From positions 6,052 through 70,051 of the forward strand of contig NW_025937277.1 in NCBI RefSeq assembly GCF_000764305.2: a stretch of DNA of 64,000 bases. Direction: 5' to 3'. This stretch comes from Hyalella azteca (taxonomy: Eukaryota > Arthropoda > Malacostraca > Amphipoda > Hyalellidae). Under the pieces are notes generated by a model, which saw only the letters and a program-made list of their open reading frames with translations, did no database searches and was not told the DNA's origin. Below are positions 11,183 to 22,668 of this stretch, one piece after another. Each line of letters starts with the position of its first letter. Positions within the stretch are counted from its first letter, which is position 1. The position numbers and the translations under genes were made by a program.

Positions 11183-11284
11183 GGCCGGAGCGCAGCAGGC
11201 CCTACCGCAACAGCTACTCCTAACGTAACGTAACCTAACCTAACCTGCGCCGCCTGTTGCGGTAGGGCCTGTTGCGCTCCGGCC
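11183..11284. repeat. 31-bp inverted repeat around a telomere-like loop
   Basis: Arms at 11183-11213 and 11254-11284 are reverse complements with one mismatch (GGCCGGAGCGCA... / ...TGCGCTCCGGCC). The 40-nt loop contains ACGTAACGTAACCTAACC, a short run of the CCTAA/TTAGG type found at arthropod telomeres. The GC-rich stem contrasts sharply with the AT-rich surroundings. Confidence 0.9.
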
Positions 11285-11414
11285 AGTTGGGCTCCGGCTC
11301 TGTGAAGCAGTGGCTGTGTTGTGCACAGCGGATTTACTGTTAGCCGGAGTTACCCACAGCTCATTGATCTGAGGCTATGTGTAGATATTGCATGCTGATG
11401 GTTGGCGTTGGGCC

Positions 11415-11700
11415 CAGGGCCTGTTTACGAGTCAATTTTGTTACCCACGGCTGCGCTCCCCCTTGGGGCACGCCGCTGCGCTCTGATTCCCAGTTGATGC
11501 GGTCTATTAATACTGACACTTTGTCGTCTACCTACCATAAAATATCTTATCCATTGCAATACATTTCCACCTATTCCCAAAGACTTTGCTTTACGCAACG
11601 GCTGCTCATGTGGAACACTGTCAAATGCTTTGGCAAAATTGAGGTACACTGCATCCACTTTAATGCGGTAAGAAGTCTAATATAATTTCACGCGTATCAG
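11415..11700 (-). pseudogene. Second non-LTR reverse transcriptase fragment (palm motif A)
   Basis: On the minus strand the frame reads VDAVYLNFAKAFDSVPHEQP and continues KAKSLGIGGNVLQWIRYFMV, characteristic of the reverse transcriptase palm; the catalytic aspartate of FAKAFD lies at 11620-11637. The following block that should be SGVPQGS is altered (RRAPRGS), and the frame stops before the YADD region. It is an isolated internal fragment and not part of the element at 3587-4510, which starts further towards the C-terminus. Confidence 0.8.
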
Positions 11701-12480
11701 TCATCTGTTTCTAAAATAGAGTTAGTTTTCATTACTTTTTAAATTCAACTCAGAAGTACTCCCAAACCTAGAAATTTACTCCCATTAGAGCGTCAACAAG
11801 TCGGTAACGGTTTCACGAGTATCAGTTCAACCGTTTCTAGAATGGAATTAGTATTCACAACTTTTTAAATTCAGCTCTAAAGTTTTCCCAAACATAGAAA
11901 TTTACTGACTTAAAAGCGGCTAAATCTGCTATAGTTTCACGAGTATCAGTTCAGCCATTTCCTAAATGGAATTAGTATTCATACCTTTTTAAATTCAACT
12001 CAAAGTTCTCCAAAACCTAAAAATTTATTCACTTTGAAGTGGCTAAAGTTTGTTCTAATTTCAGGAGTATTAGTTCAGCCGTTCCTAAAATTGAATTAGT
12101 ATGCATATCTTTTCTAATTGAACTCTAAATTCCTCCCTAACCTAGAAATTTATTCACTTTAGAGCGTCAACAGGTCTTTTATAATATCACGAGTATCATC
12201 ACTTCAGCCATTTTTGAAATAGAATTAGTATTCATAAATTTTTAAATTAGAGTCGAAAGTACTCCCAAACCTAGAAATTTATTCACTCTAAACTGTCAAA
12301 AAGTCTGTTATAATTGTACGAGTTTCAGTTCTGCCGTTTCTAAAATAGGATTAGCATTATTTTATTGAATATAGCTCTAAAATTATCTCAAACCCTGAAA
12401 TTTTTAGTTCAAAGCGGCAAAATGACGTACAAATTTAGGAAGATCAATTCAACCGTTGCTCAGCCGTTATATATGAAATT
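11686..12480. repeat. About 123-bp satellite, 6-7 diverged copies
   Basis: CACGAGTATCAGTTCAGCCG-like starts recur at about 11689, 11811, 11936, 12059, 12185, 12306 and 12432, followed by TTTTTAAATTCAACTC and CCCAAACCTAGAAATTTA in every unit. Units are diverged from one another. Confidence 0.85.
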
Positions 12481-12626
12481 ATATCAGCCTCTGTGCAGGT
12501 GCAAAATTAATATTTTTCTCGAGTTTGATGGAGAGTCAAGTGTATTTATGGTAGTTATCGGTCATAGTTTAAGCTTCTATCTAATTTATCCCAGTTTTTT
12601 CATCATAAATTTTAAAAAAATTATCT

Positions 12627-13245
12627 TAGGACGCATGACACCCGTAACAACGTTTGAGTATACAACCCATAGGACACATACAACCTACGTAACAACGTTT
12701 GAGTATAGTACCCTTAGGACACACACAACCCACGTAACAACGTTTGAGTATAGTACCCTTAGGACACACACAACCCACGTAACAACGTTTGAGTATACAG
12801 CCCTCAGGACACACATAACCCCCGTAACAACGTTTGAGTATACAGCCTTCAGGACACATACAACCTACATATCAACGTTTGAGTATAGTACCCTTAGAAC
12901 AAACACAACCTACGTAACAACGTTTGGTTATACAGCCCTCAGGACACACACAACCTACGTAACAACGCTTGAGTATACAACCCTCAGGACACACACAACC
13001 CACGTAACAACGTTTGGTTATACAGTCCTTAGGACAGACACAACCTACGTAACAACGTTTGAGTACAACCAACGTGTCCCTTAGGACACACACAACCCAC
13101 GTAACAACGTTTGATTATACAGCCCTCAGGACACACACAACCTCCGTAACAACGTTTGAGTATACAGCCCTCAGGACACACAGTGTCACACACATCCCAC
13201 GTAACAACGTTTGAATATACATTACACAGCCATTGGGACACACAC
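12627..13245. repeat. 45-bp minisatellite, about 13 copies
   Basis: Units contain GTAACAACGTTTGAGTATAC and AGGACACACACAACC. Since 45 is divisible by three, long open frames appear on both strands; these are not taken as genes. Confidence 0.95.
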
Positions 13246-13257
13246 TACAGTATTCAG

Positions 13258-13600
13258 CCTTCCAAGATGGACGCCGCCCCTGCAGGCGGCCACTCTAACA
13301 GCGTCCGCAGTATTTTTCCGGATTTTAGGGCCTGATATTTCCGCTCTTTATCATGGATGACATCGGCCAGCTAATGGTGCTATGCGGGCGGCATTGTCAA
13401 TGCGCGGCACCCTTGCAGATTTCCCGCGATTTTCTCGAGGTTTTCTGCTCACATGTTTTTGCTCGTCGGCTAGCGGGAAAACCCGAGCAATTTTTCTGGT
13501 CAACTGTGGCGACAGCTGAAACGAATTGCCGGCGTCTATACGGACGAGCGCACTGCATGTATGATCTTTTGTCGCCATCTTGGGACAAACGAAGCTTGAT
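13258..13600. other. GC-rich single-copy patch with short inverted ends
   Basis: About 340 bp of GC-rich, non-repetitive DNA in an AT-rich setting. TCCAAGATGG at 13260 and CCATCTTGGGA at 13573 form a short inverted pair, so a small transposon is possible. Open frames on both strands carry no recognised domain. Confidence 0.35.
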
Positions 13601-13604
13601 GTGT

Positions 13605-14290
13605 TTCGTGTTTATTTATTTATTTGTTTTCTTCGCCGATTTCATTTCGTTATTTCTCCAATTTTATTTAGTAATTGAATGTTTTTATTTATTTATGTAC
13701 CATCCATAATTTAGTCATTTACACCAGTTTGGTGATATAAATTCGCTATTTTATTTAAACATTTCCCCAATTTTATCTATTTATTCCTATATTCTATTCA
13801 TTTATTTGCCCTCTTTTATTTATATATTTATCTATAATTTATCTATTTATTTATATTTCAGCTACTTAGTTATTTAGAATATAGTTATTTCCCCAACTTT
13901 ACTTAGTTATTGAATGTTTTTATTTATTTATGTACCTTCTATAGTTTAGTTATTTCAACCAGTTTATTGAGTTATTTTCGCTATTTTATTTAGTCATTTC
14001 CCCAATTTTATCTGTTTACTTCCATATCTTATTTATTTAAGTACCCTCTTTTATTTATTTATCTATCTTTAATTTATCTGTATTTATTAATCTATTATTT
14101 AGTTATTTCCACCATTTTACTGAGTTATTTTTGCTATTTTACTTAGTCATTTCCCAATTTTAATCACTTGTTTTCCATATTTTATTTAGTTAATTCATTA
14201 TTGTATATATTTATTTGCCGTCTTTCATTTAGTTATTTCCTTATTCTATTTATTTAGTACTAGCCTTCCTCAATATATTTATTTACCCTG
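13605..14290. repeat. TATTTA-rich degenerate tandem region
   Basis: A T-rich strand made of TTTATTTATTTA blocks alternating with TTAGTTATTTCCCCAATTTTA-like segments, recurring irregularly. Confidence 0.7.
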
Positions 14291-14449
14291 CACAAATGAC
14301 TGATACTTTTTTCTGAAAACCAAAAAAAGAATATTTTCACTTAACTAAATGGGTGAGATATTTTGTAAGGGATTGCGATACGGAAATGTTTATTGTTTAA
14401 ACTATTGATGATACCTAAAGAAATAAAAATATTGGATTCTTTCGCATAC

Positions 14450-14530
14450 TCATCCATCGCCTTTCATCCATCGTCTCTCATCCATCGTCTCTCATCCATC
14501 GTCTCTCATCCATCGTCTCTCATCCATCGA
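14450..14530. repeat. 14-bp minisatellite
   Basis: CATCCATCGTCTCT is repeated about 5 times. Confidence 0.95.
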
Positions 14531-14665
14531 ACAATAGACAAGAGAACAACAGACAAGAGAACAACAGACAAGAGAACAACAGACAAGAGAACAACAGACA
14601 AGAGAACAACAGACAAGAGAACAACAGGACAAGAGAACAACAGACAAGAGAACAAGAGAGCAGAA
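14531..14665. repeat. 15-bp minisatellite
   Basis: AACAACAGACAAGAG is repeated about 8-9 times directly after the 14-bp array. It gives an open frame of TDKRT repeats that is an artefact of the 15-bp period. Confidence 0.95.
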
Positions 14666-14765
14666 GGCAAATGTTTGCAGTTCCCAGATCCATCAGATAT
14701 TCTCTGTACGTTTCAAAAGGTCGAACAAATTTTCGTAGAATATTGAGAATTCTTGAAGGGCACTT

Positions 14766-15180
14766 TCAGCGTGCATTTTTGAAGCGTGTGTTCAGTGTGC
14801 ATTTTTGAAGCGTGTGTTCAGTGTGCATTTTTGAAGCGTTCGTCTGTTCTAGAACCGTACGTTTTTGAAGCGTGCGTATTTTAAGAAGCTTTGAAGCGTA
14901 CATTTTTAAATCGTGCATTTTTTAATCATACAATTTTTCATCATACATATTTGAATCTTCCTTTTTCGATTCGTACATTTTTTAATCTAAAATTTTCGAA
15001 TCGTATAGTTTTAAATCACACATTTTTGAATCGTACAGAATTGAATAGTACATTTTTTAATATCACATTTTTGCCTAATACATTCCTTAATTGTACATTT
15101 TATAGAATCGAGTATTTTTTAATCTTATATTTTTGAATCGTTTATTCTTGTATCTTACATTTTTATTCATACGTTTTTGA
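14766..15180. repeat. 26-bp array grading into a degenerate 15-16-bp repeat
   Basis: GTGTGCATTTTTGAAGCGTG occurs three times (14768-14840). It is followed by many diverged CATTTTTGAATCGTA-like units. Confidence 0.8.
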
Positions 15181-15188
15181 AGCTTGTA

Positions 15189-15512
15189 ACGGCAGCAGCG
15201 TGTCGGAGCAGCCCCGCTCTGCAGCAGCAGCAGCGTGTCGGAGCAGCCCCGCTCTGCAGCAGCAGCAGCGTGTCAGAGCAGCCCCGCTCTGCAGCAGCAG
15301 CGTGTCAGAGCAGCCCAGCTCTGCAGCAGCAGCGTGTCAGAGCAGCCCCGCTCTGCAGCAGCAGCGTGTCAGAGCAGCCCCGCTCTGCAGCAGCAGCGTG
15401 TCAGAGCAGCCCTACTCTGCAGCAGCAGCGTGTCTGAGCAGCCCAGCTCTGCAGCAGCAGCGTGTCAGAGCAGCCCCGCTCTGCAGCAGCAGCGTGTCAG
15501 AGTTGTCTCACT
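15189..15512. repeat. 32/35-bp GC-rich minisatellite
   Basis: About ten units of GTGTCAGAGCAGCCCCGCTC followed by TGCAGCAGCAGC. The first two units have one extra CAG (35 bp). All three frames are open because the repeat lacks stop codons. Confidence 0.95.
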
Positions 15513-15604
15513 CTGAAGTCAGAGTTGCGCTGCAAACTCAGACAATTGGCCAACAGCGCTCAGAATGGCGCTACTTTAACCACACAAACCCTCTTGATGG
15601 CCGC

Positions 15605-15717
15605 TCTAAACCCCTCTCTTCTGACCCCCTCTCTAACCCTTTTTTTATCCTTTTCTAAACCATATCTTAGTCCTCCTTTCTCTCTTAACCCTCCCTTTCC
15701 CCTCTCTAAGCCCCTCT
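15605..15717. other. Pyrimidine-rich tract
   Basis: CT-rich plus strand immediately before the purine-rich 12-bp array. Confidence 0.7.
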
Positions 15718-15721
15718 GATG

Positions 15722-16187
15722 TTAGAGTGGGGGAAAAGTGAGGGTAGAGTGAACGTAAAGTAAAGGCAGAGTGAGCCTTGGTAGAGTGAGGGTAGGGTGG
15801 GGAAAGAGTGAGGGTAGATTGAGGGTAGAGCGAGGGTGGAGTGAGGTAGAGTGAGGGCAGAGTGAGGGTGGAGCGAGGGTGGAGTGAGGGTAGAGTGAGG
15901 GTAGAGTGAGGGTAGAGTGATGGTAGAGTAAGGGTAGAGTGAGGGTAGAGTGAGGGTAGAGTGAGGGTAGATTGCGGGTAGAGTGAGGGTAGAGTGAGGG
16001 TAGAGTGAGGGTAGAGTGTGGGTAGAGTGAAGGTAGAGTGAAGGTAAAGGAAGGATAAAGTGAGGATAGAGTGAGGGTAGATTGAGAGTAATGTGAGGGT
16101 GGAGTGAGGGTGAAATGAGAGTAGAGTGAGGGTAGAGTGAGGGTAGAGTGAGGATAGAGTGAGGGTAGAGTGAGGGTAGAGTGAGGG
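15722..16187. repeat. 12-bp minisatellite GTAGAGTGAGGG
   Basis: About 37 units, moderately diverged (GGAGTGAGGGTA, GTAGAGTGAAGG and others), strongly purine-rich on the plus strand. It ends at the single N at 16188. Confidence 0.95.
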
Positions 16188-16188
16188 N
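16188..16188. other. Assembly gap of one N
   Basis: The N falls exactly at the end of the 12-bp array. Strand composition flips from purine-rich to pyrimidine-rich across it. Confidence 0.95.
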
Positions 16189-16254
16189 CTCTCCTCCCCC
16201 CACCGCCTTCGATTTCGTCTCTGGCCCGTCAAGTCGCCGCTCTTTTGGAGCCCA

Positions 16255-16440
16255 AAACGAGGAAGCGTCTTATCCCCTCCCCTAGCCCCTATCTTCCCCC
16301 CTCCCCTTCTTCCCCTCTCTTCCCATCACCCCTCTCTCATTTCCACCCTCTCTTCTACCCACCCCTCTTCCCCTCTCCTCTTTTATTCCTCTCTCCCTCT
16401 CCCTCGCTCACTCTCCCACCTCACCCACAACAATAATAAA
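16255..16440. other. Polypyrimidine tract
   Basis: Long CT-rich plus strand (CCCCTCTC-like), with no protein-coding signal. Confidence 0.8.
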
Positions 16441-16657
16441 AATTATTCCAAATATCTATATTTATTTTATATGAATATATTTTTTGCATTTTAAACTCCT
16501 CACATTTCACTCACTATTCCTTAGACATTGTTACGGTGAAAAACTTGTATTATCCAAATAATACTAATAATATTTAATGTAGTTCTCTATATTGTTCATG
16601 ATGTTAGTGATATATGAATTATTAAGCAATACCCATAAAAATTAAAATATCATCATG

Positions 16658-16771
16658 TTGTCCAAATAGTGACAAATTTTCTTCATATAGCACTGATACG
16701 CCCTCTTGCAGAGCCAAACTGGGTCACGATGACCCACAAAAAGGATATAGAGTGCCTCATTATTTGGACAA
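16658..16771 (-). mobile_element. Complete MITE of the 113-bp family
   Basis: The ends are TTGTCCAAATAGTGAC and the complement TTGTCCAAATAATGA, i.e. 15-bp inverted repeats with one mismatch, total 114 bp. The middle holds TGGGTCACGATGACCCA (16720-16736), a perfect GGTCAnnnTGACC palindrome. Five other two-ended copies are at 29874, 40401, 42933, 48392 and 52452. Confidence 0.8.
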
Positions 16772-16879
16772 AATCTCCTCATTTGTTTGAGTGTAAAGCC
16801 GCGACTCATCTCGAGTTTACTTGCAATAAAATTAGGCTGGTCGCACAAGCTGTGCATTATTGCACGTTACATGTGATAT

Positions 16880-17195
16880 ATGTTCGCATTATTATCAGTT
16901 CACCGCTCAATATGTGATATATCTCTTTAATATGATCGCTTCTCCGTTCAATTTACGATATATTAGTCTTCAATACGATCGCTTCACCGCTTAATATGTG
17001 ATATATGTCTCCAATACAATCGCTTCTCCGTTCAATATATGATATATTTCTTTAATACGATCAGTTCACCGCTCGATATACGATAGATGTCTTCAATACA
17101 ATCGCTTTTCCGCTCAATATACGATTTATGTCTTCAATACGATCGCTTTTCCGCTCAATATATGATATATCTCTGCATTATGATCGGCTATGGCG
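16880..17195. repeat. 46-48-bp degenerate minisatellite
   Basis: Units contain CGCTTCTCCGTTCAATATAT and GATATATGTCTTCAATACGA, about six copies. Confidence 0.85.
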
Positions 17196-17451
17196 TAAAT
17201 TGATCAAATGCAAGCAGGTTAATATTGGCCGCTGCGCCGGCTGCATTTAATTTTTAAGCAAAGTTCTACCAGGAAACTCGCTCTGCTTTGAATAGCGGCT
17301 GAAAATCTGTATAATTGCCGCCTAATTTCTGTATAATTTCCGGAATTAAATGTCCCCTGAGAAATCGCTTTCTAGGTTAGCGTCACTAGGCCTACAGATC
17401 TTTAGGGAGTTTCTAGTGAAATGTTTATAAACTAGCGTGATGATTGCTGGC

Positions 17452-17526
17452 TTCTGGATGATATATATCACTGTGTTCTGGATGATATATATCACTGTGT
17501 TCTGGATGATATATATCACTGATACA
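17452..17526. repeat. 24-bp repeat, three copies
   Basis: TCTGGATGATATATATCACT plus GTGT in near-perfect tandem; it contains the palindrome GATATATATC. Confidence 0.9.
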
Positions 17527-17714
17527 TGTGCTGTGGGCCATATGGATGGGCCAAAGAATATGGTCCCTCAGTGTAGAGGGGTTCTGTAAATGTGAATGTA
17601 GAGCTGTCCCTTAGGAGGCTGCCATCACCATCCATCTGGAGCCGTCCCAGACCGGCATCTCTTATTTAGCGGCGCTCGTCCCTATGGAGACCAGCGCTTC
17701 AGGCCAGCAAAATA

Positions 17715-18390
17715 CGGCACTGAATAATGGATAAAAGTTACGGAAACTGGCATGAATCATTGGGAAAATTATTAAAAATGGCATGAATTAGTGGGAAAGT
17801 TACGGAAATGGCATAAATTATAAGGGAAAGTTACTGAAATGACATGAATTGTAAACGAAAGTTACGGAAAATGGCATGAATTATAAACGAAAGTTACGAA
17901 AAATGGCATGAATCGTTTGGAAAGTTACAAAACTGGCATAAATTATTGGGAAAGTTACGGAAATGGCATGAATTATAAAGGAAAGTTACGGAAATTGCAT
18001 GAGATATTGGAATGATAACAAAGAATGGCAAAAATATTACACCCAACTTACGAAAAATGGCATGAATACTGGATAAAACGAAGAGAAAATGGAACTAATT
18101 ATCAATGTAAGTTTGTGGATAGTTTATAACTTATAAGGAAAAGTTAGAAGAAAATGGCATGGAAATAGACGAAAAATCTGAAATTGAATGAATTATGGAT
18201 AAAAGTTACAAGAGATTGCGTGGATTATTGATAAGGATTAACAAAAATTTCATTTATTATAAGGAAAGACTAAGGAAAATAGCAGGAATTACGAAAAAAT
18301 GATAAGAATTTCTAAATAAATGTTACAGAAAATGGAATGACTAATAAAAGGAAATCATGTGAAAATAGCACGAATGTAAAGGTTACCGAA
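17715..18390. repeat. Degenerate 28-32-bp tandem repeat
   Basis: GAAAGTTACGGAAAATGGCA followed by TGAATTAT recurs about twenty times with decay increasing towards the right. Confidence 0.8.
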
Positions 18391-20125
18391 GCGAGCATTT
18401 AATGCACTGGCTGCGAATCCTTAGAGTATAGGCATGACAAAAGTTTCTTACTCGCCCTTATTTTTTATTAATAAAATAATAGATTCTGTAAAATAGTTAG
18501 AGCTAAGGCTGATTATATTAATGTAGTGACTTATAATAGAGAAGGAGAGTGTAAAATTGTTACGTGCGAACTTAAAACTTCGAGATTAAAGGTTATACAG
18601 ATATATACAAATTCGTGTGTACATATAAGTGAATTCTACCCTAAGAAAACATGTAAGATTGTTGAGAATATTACATAACTTCATGTAGATTATATAATGT
18701 ATGGGGAATGCTGTATAACTTTTATGCATTATAATGTATATAATGTATAATTCATAGGAGGAAAGTATTTTAGCAATGAAAATTACTTTTATTACTCGAG
18801 CTTTTAAGATTATAATAACATCTGATGACTGATTGTATTTTTTCTATTATGTCGTAGCTATTAATAGGAATTTTAAATAAAAAATGCAAAAAAAATCTAG
18901 AATTTTAAATTCAGAAATTCGGTAGGAGCAAGTAAAATTATTTAAAATTTATGCATCCGTGCGTTTCAATCAAGTCAACGTTTTGCATGAAAAATGTTCT
19001 ATGTATTATTTGAATATATCTAATGAATGAATAATTACCACGTATATCAAATAAAATTGGGATTGAAGATAAAGAACAAAAATATCTTTGTGGACAAAGA
19101 TTCATCCAGAGATTTGTGATTCAATTATTATATGAATATTAAATGAATTGTTTGCACTTATATTCTGCATTATTCATTATTTAAATAATTTTGAACTGTA
19201 CGGTTGATTAGTAGAAAATTTTTCAACATTTTTTCGAGCTGAGATTAATATATCAAACCTTATATTAATTTCAGAACGAGAAAGATGGAAACGAATTTTC
19301 AAGTGCACTCCACTTGGGAAATACCCAAGAAATTCAAAAAAAAAAATCTTCGTAAAACACAATACAAAAAATCTCAAAATTTTAAATGCACTCAAGAGCC
19401 TTTGGGTGTCAGAGATTATTGTATTATTTTTTACGAAAGATTTAAGATAATTTAAGAAAAACAAAGCGGCAAGAGATTCCAGAACTGAAATTTCCCATAA
19501 GAAATCCCAGTAGCTCCTGCCTGTCATAATCATATTAGGGAAGTTAGGCAGTGAGCGAGCTAGGCAAAGGCAAATGCGGTCTTCTCAAGGCAGACCGCCC
19601 GGACACGACAAACTTGCGACCAGGGAAACGTTTTGCGTTGAAAATTTGAGAACTTGAGACTTTGAGAACTTGGAACTTACTTCACTGTGGTACGACTGCT
19701 GGGGACCAACTTCAATGGCCGCAGAAAAAACTTCCAAAATAAGTTTGTAGAAGGGGGAATTAATGAGATGCATGTACAGTAATGTCATGATGAATACTAT
19801 GTTAATTATTATTATTAATATTTCATTTGAATTAGGATTTTTTAATTTACTATTGTTTTCCATAATTTCTACCCTAATCATCTTATTAATGAATATTCCT
19901 GGATCTATAAGCAGATGATCAGATAAATCTTACTGTTTCTGTAAACTACAATCCTCATTGACGCGCGCATGGCACCGTTTGCAGAATACCGGAAATTATT
20001 GAGTTTATTACAATAATTTCCAGTATTACAATAATTCTTACAATATTCAATACGAACTCTGGCTCCGAAAATTCTTGTTGCTTGTTCTGCGAAGTCGAGA
20101 TGGACGAAAAGTGGCCACCGGCTGA
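18391..20125. other. AT-rich stretch, no gene seen
   Basis: Minus-strand open frames at about 19177-19533 and 19585-19881 lack recognisable motifs and have AT-driven composition. They are not called as genes. Confidence 0.4.
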
Positions 20126-20129
20126 TAAT

Positions 20130-20362
20130 ACGCCTCTTTTGACAGTGATTATCTAGTTTTAGGGAGCGGTTAGTTAGTTTCTGCTCATCTGACAGTGATT
20201 ATCTAGTTTCAGGGCGCAGTTCTGCTCACCTGACCTTGATTATCTAGTTTTGGTCCGCCTTCCTACTGATCTGACAGTGATTATCTAATTTTAGGTCGCA
20301 TTTTTGCTCATCTGACAGTGATTACCGAATTACATTGCGCAGTTCCGTGTACAGGCATCACG
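20130..20362. repeat. About 43-bp minisatellite, 5-6 diverged copies
   Basis: CTGACAGTGATTATCTAGTT followed by TTAGGGCGCAGTTCTGCTCAT-like sequence recurs. Confidence 0.85.
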
Positions 20363-21414
20363 ATTATCCAGTTTTAGCGCCAGGTTCTACAATGAAGGAT
20401 TAGTACTGAGCAGCAATAACCGTTACCGTTGCCGTTACCGCAGCCAAGGGGGAGCTTAAACCTGGGCGCGGCATGGAGAACAACAGCTGCACGAATCCCC
20501 CCAACCTTTTCCTGTTAACCTTTTCCTCATCTAACTTATCTCTTGCAACGTTCTACTCTCCAACTTTCTCTCTACTACCCTTTCACTCTTCAACCTTATC
20601 TTATCCAACCGCTCAAACCTCTAAATTTTATTCGTTTCGACCAATTTTTTCAACCTTCCGACACTTCCAACTATTTTCAATTAATATTTTCCGTTTCAAT
20701 TTTTTATTCCTTGACCTTATCCCATAATACTTTTTTCATTTTCGAACTGTTTCCTGAAATTTAATTCACTACTCTTCACCCTCTCAACATTCCCTTTCTT
20801 AATCCGTTTTCAATCAATTCTTTTATACTGAACTTTACACCTGCAATTTTCGAGGTTGAAGAGACATGCTGTATAGCCATTTCTTTATCAAACATCTCTG
20901 TTGAATTAAGCTTACCCGGTTGAAAATGTTGCCTTTTCAACGGTTATTTCCTTTTATACTGAAATATTATTCATTCTTCTTATAAAAATTTCATTCATGT
21001 GGTCAACTTGCAATAGCAATTCCAGCGTTGATGCAAATTCTCGTTTTGCATCGCAAACTAGAATATTCTTTATGAAGACGAAGCTAATGTTAAAATAAAC
21101 TTGTCTAGTTAACTGAATTATTTTCCCATCGCTGTAAATTACTTATTCATTTACTTTCAAGGCAAGTAAAATATTTACAGAGCTTCTACGCAGCCAAGCC
21201 TGTAAAGAACTTACAACTCAGGTTCAAAGTTAACGCAAGCTGAACCCCATTGCAGGTTGTGTAAACTTGTTGAAAATATCATCCGTTTTATGGGCGGCCA
21301 GCGGTTGGCCGACTATACCGCGGCCATAACTTCCACTAAGCGAAAGTTTCCTTAGCGCTAACTTCTAAACCTGCGCGCTTTAGATGAACAATCCAGCAGG
21401 GTTTGTGGTGTAAC
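20363..21414. other. Unique spacer, no gene seen
   Basis: A pyrimidine-rich block (20490-20850) of CAACCTTTTC / TCCAACTTTC-like segments suggests a strongly decayed tandem repeat. A GC-richer patch lies at 21290-21400. No coding evidence. Confidence 0.45.
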
Positions 21415-21822
21415 TAGTGGTGGAAGTGACTGTTAGTGGTAAGTGGCTGTTAGTGATAAGTGACTGTTAGTGGTAAGTGACTGTTAATGGTAAGTGACTG
21501 TTAGTGGTAAGTGAGTATTAGTGGTAAGTGACTGTTAGTGGTAAGTGAGTGTTAGTGGTAAGTGAGTGTTAGTGGTAAGTGACTGTTAGTGGTAAGTGAG
21601 TGTTAGTGGTAAGTAACTGTTAGTGGTAAGTGACTGTTAGTGGTGAGTGTTAGTGGCAAGTGAGTGTTAGTGGTAAGTGACTGTTAGTGGTAAGTGACTG
21701 TTAGTGGTAAGTGAGTGTTAGTGGTAAGTGACTGTTAGTGGTAAGTGACTGTTAGTGGTAAGTGACTGTTAGTGGTAAGTGACTGTTAGTGGTAAGTGAC
21801 TATTAGTGGTAAGTGACTTTAA
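21415..21822 (+). repeat. 17-bp minisatellite made of 5' splice-site consensus
   Basis: About 23 units of GTAAGTGACTGTTAGTG. Twenty contain exact GGTAAGT and one GGTGAGT, i.e. G|GTAAGT, the optimal splice-donor core, on the plus strand. Confidence 0.95.
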
Positions 21823-21986
21823 GCTAATCTCAGAAACACACTCTTGTTCTCAAAAAATACACTCAGAATAATCAGTGAGTCAAGATGATTCCAATATTGG
21901 CATTTCAAAAATGCGAGGCCCCTTTCTTTAATTCTGTTGACCCACTTCCAGACTTTCTCCCGCAGAGCAATAGTGAGTCAAAAAAT

Positions 21987-22018
<32 letters not shown>

Positions 22019-22129
22019 GTATTTTTATATGTGGTCGTAATTTTCAGATGAGTTATGCGGTTTTTAGGATCAAAGCTTAACAATTTTAGCTACATTTTTT
22101 TAAAGTTAAGGTGCTTATGTTATTTATTT

Positions 22130-22668
22130 GCTTCAGAACCACGGTATATTGTTTTCAGAACCGCAATGCGCTGTTTTCAGAACCGCGGTGTGTTGTTTTC
22201 AGAACCGCGGTGTGTTGTTTTCAGAACCGCGGTGTGTTGTTTTCAGAGCCGCGATGTCTTGTTTTCACAACCACGTTGTGTTGTTTTCGGAACCGCGGAA
22301 TGTTGTTTTCAGAACCATGTGTGTTGTTATTAGAACTGCTGTGTATTGTTTTCAGAACCATTGTGTGTTGTTTTTAGAACTGCTGTGTGTTGTTTTCAGA
22401 ACCATTGTGTGTTGTTTTTAGAACTGCTGTGTGTTGTTTTCAGAACCATTGTGTGTTGCTTTTAGAACTGCTGTGTGTTGTTTTCAGAACCATTGTGTGT
22501 TGTTTTTAGAACTGCTGTGTGTTGTTTTCAGAACCATTGTGTGTTGTTTTTAGAACTGCTGTGTGTTGTTTTCAGAACCATTGTGTGTTGCTTTCAGAAC
22601 TGCTGTGTGTTGTTTTCAGAACCGCGGTGTGTTGCTTTCAGAACTGCTGTGTGTTGTTTTCAGAAATA
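22130..22668 (+). repeat. 22-bp minisatellite with 3' splice-site-like units, 44-bp higher order
   Basis: Units read TGTTGTTTTCAGAACCGCGG (plus TG). From about 22320 two variants alternate (AACCATTGTG and AACTGCTGTG), giving a 44-bp higher-order unit. Many units carry TGTTGTTTTCAG, a pyrimidine-rich stretch ending in CAG. Confidence 0.95.

Noticed and set aside
12365..13093. 239-codon frame rich in TTFEYTALRTHTTYV repeats and its minus-strand cysteine-rich counterparts
   Set aside because: Encoded by the 45-bp minisatellite on either strand; the cysteine pattern is just the repeat unit.
15200..15658. Three overlapping alanine/glutamine/serine-rich frames
   Set aside because: All frames of a CAG-rich 32-35-bp repeat are open; no evidence for one being translated.
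21415..21822. 17-bp array as a coding repeat
   Set aside because: Period is not a multiple of three and each unit carries stops (TAG, TGA, TAA) across frames.
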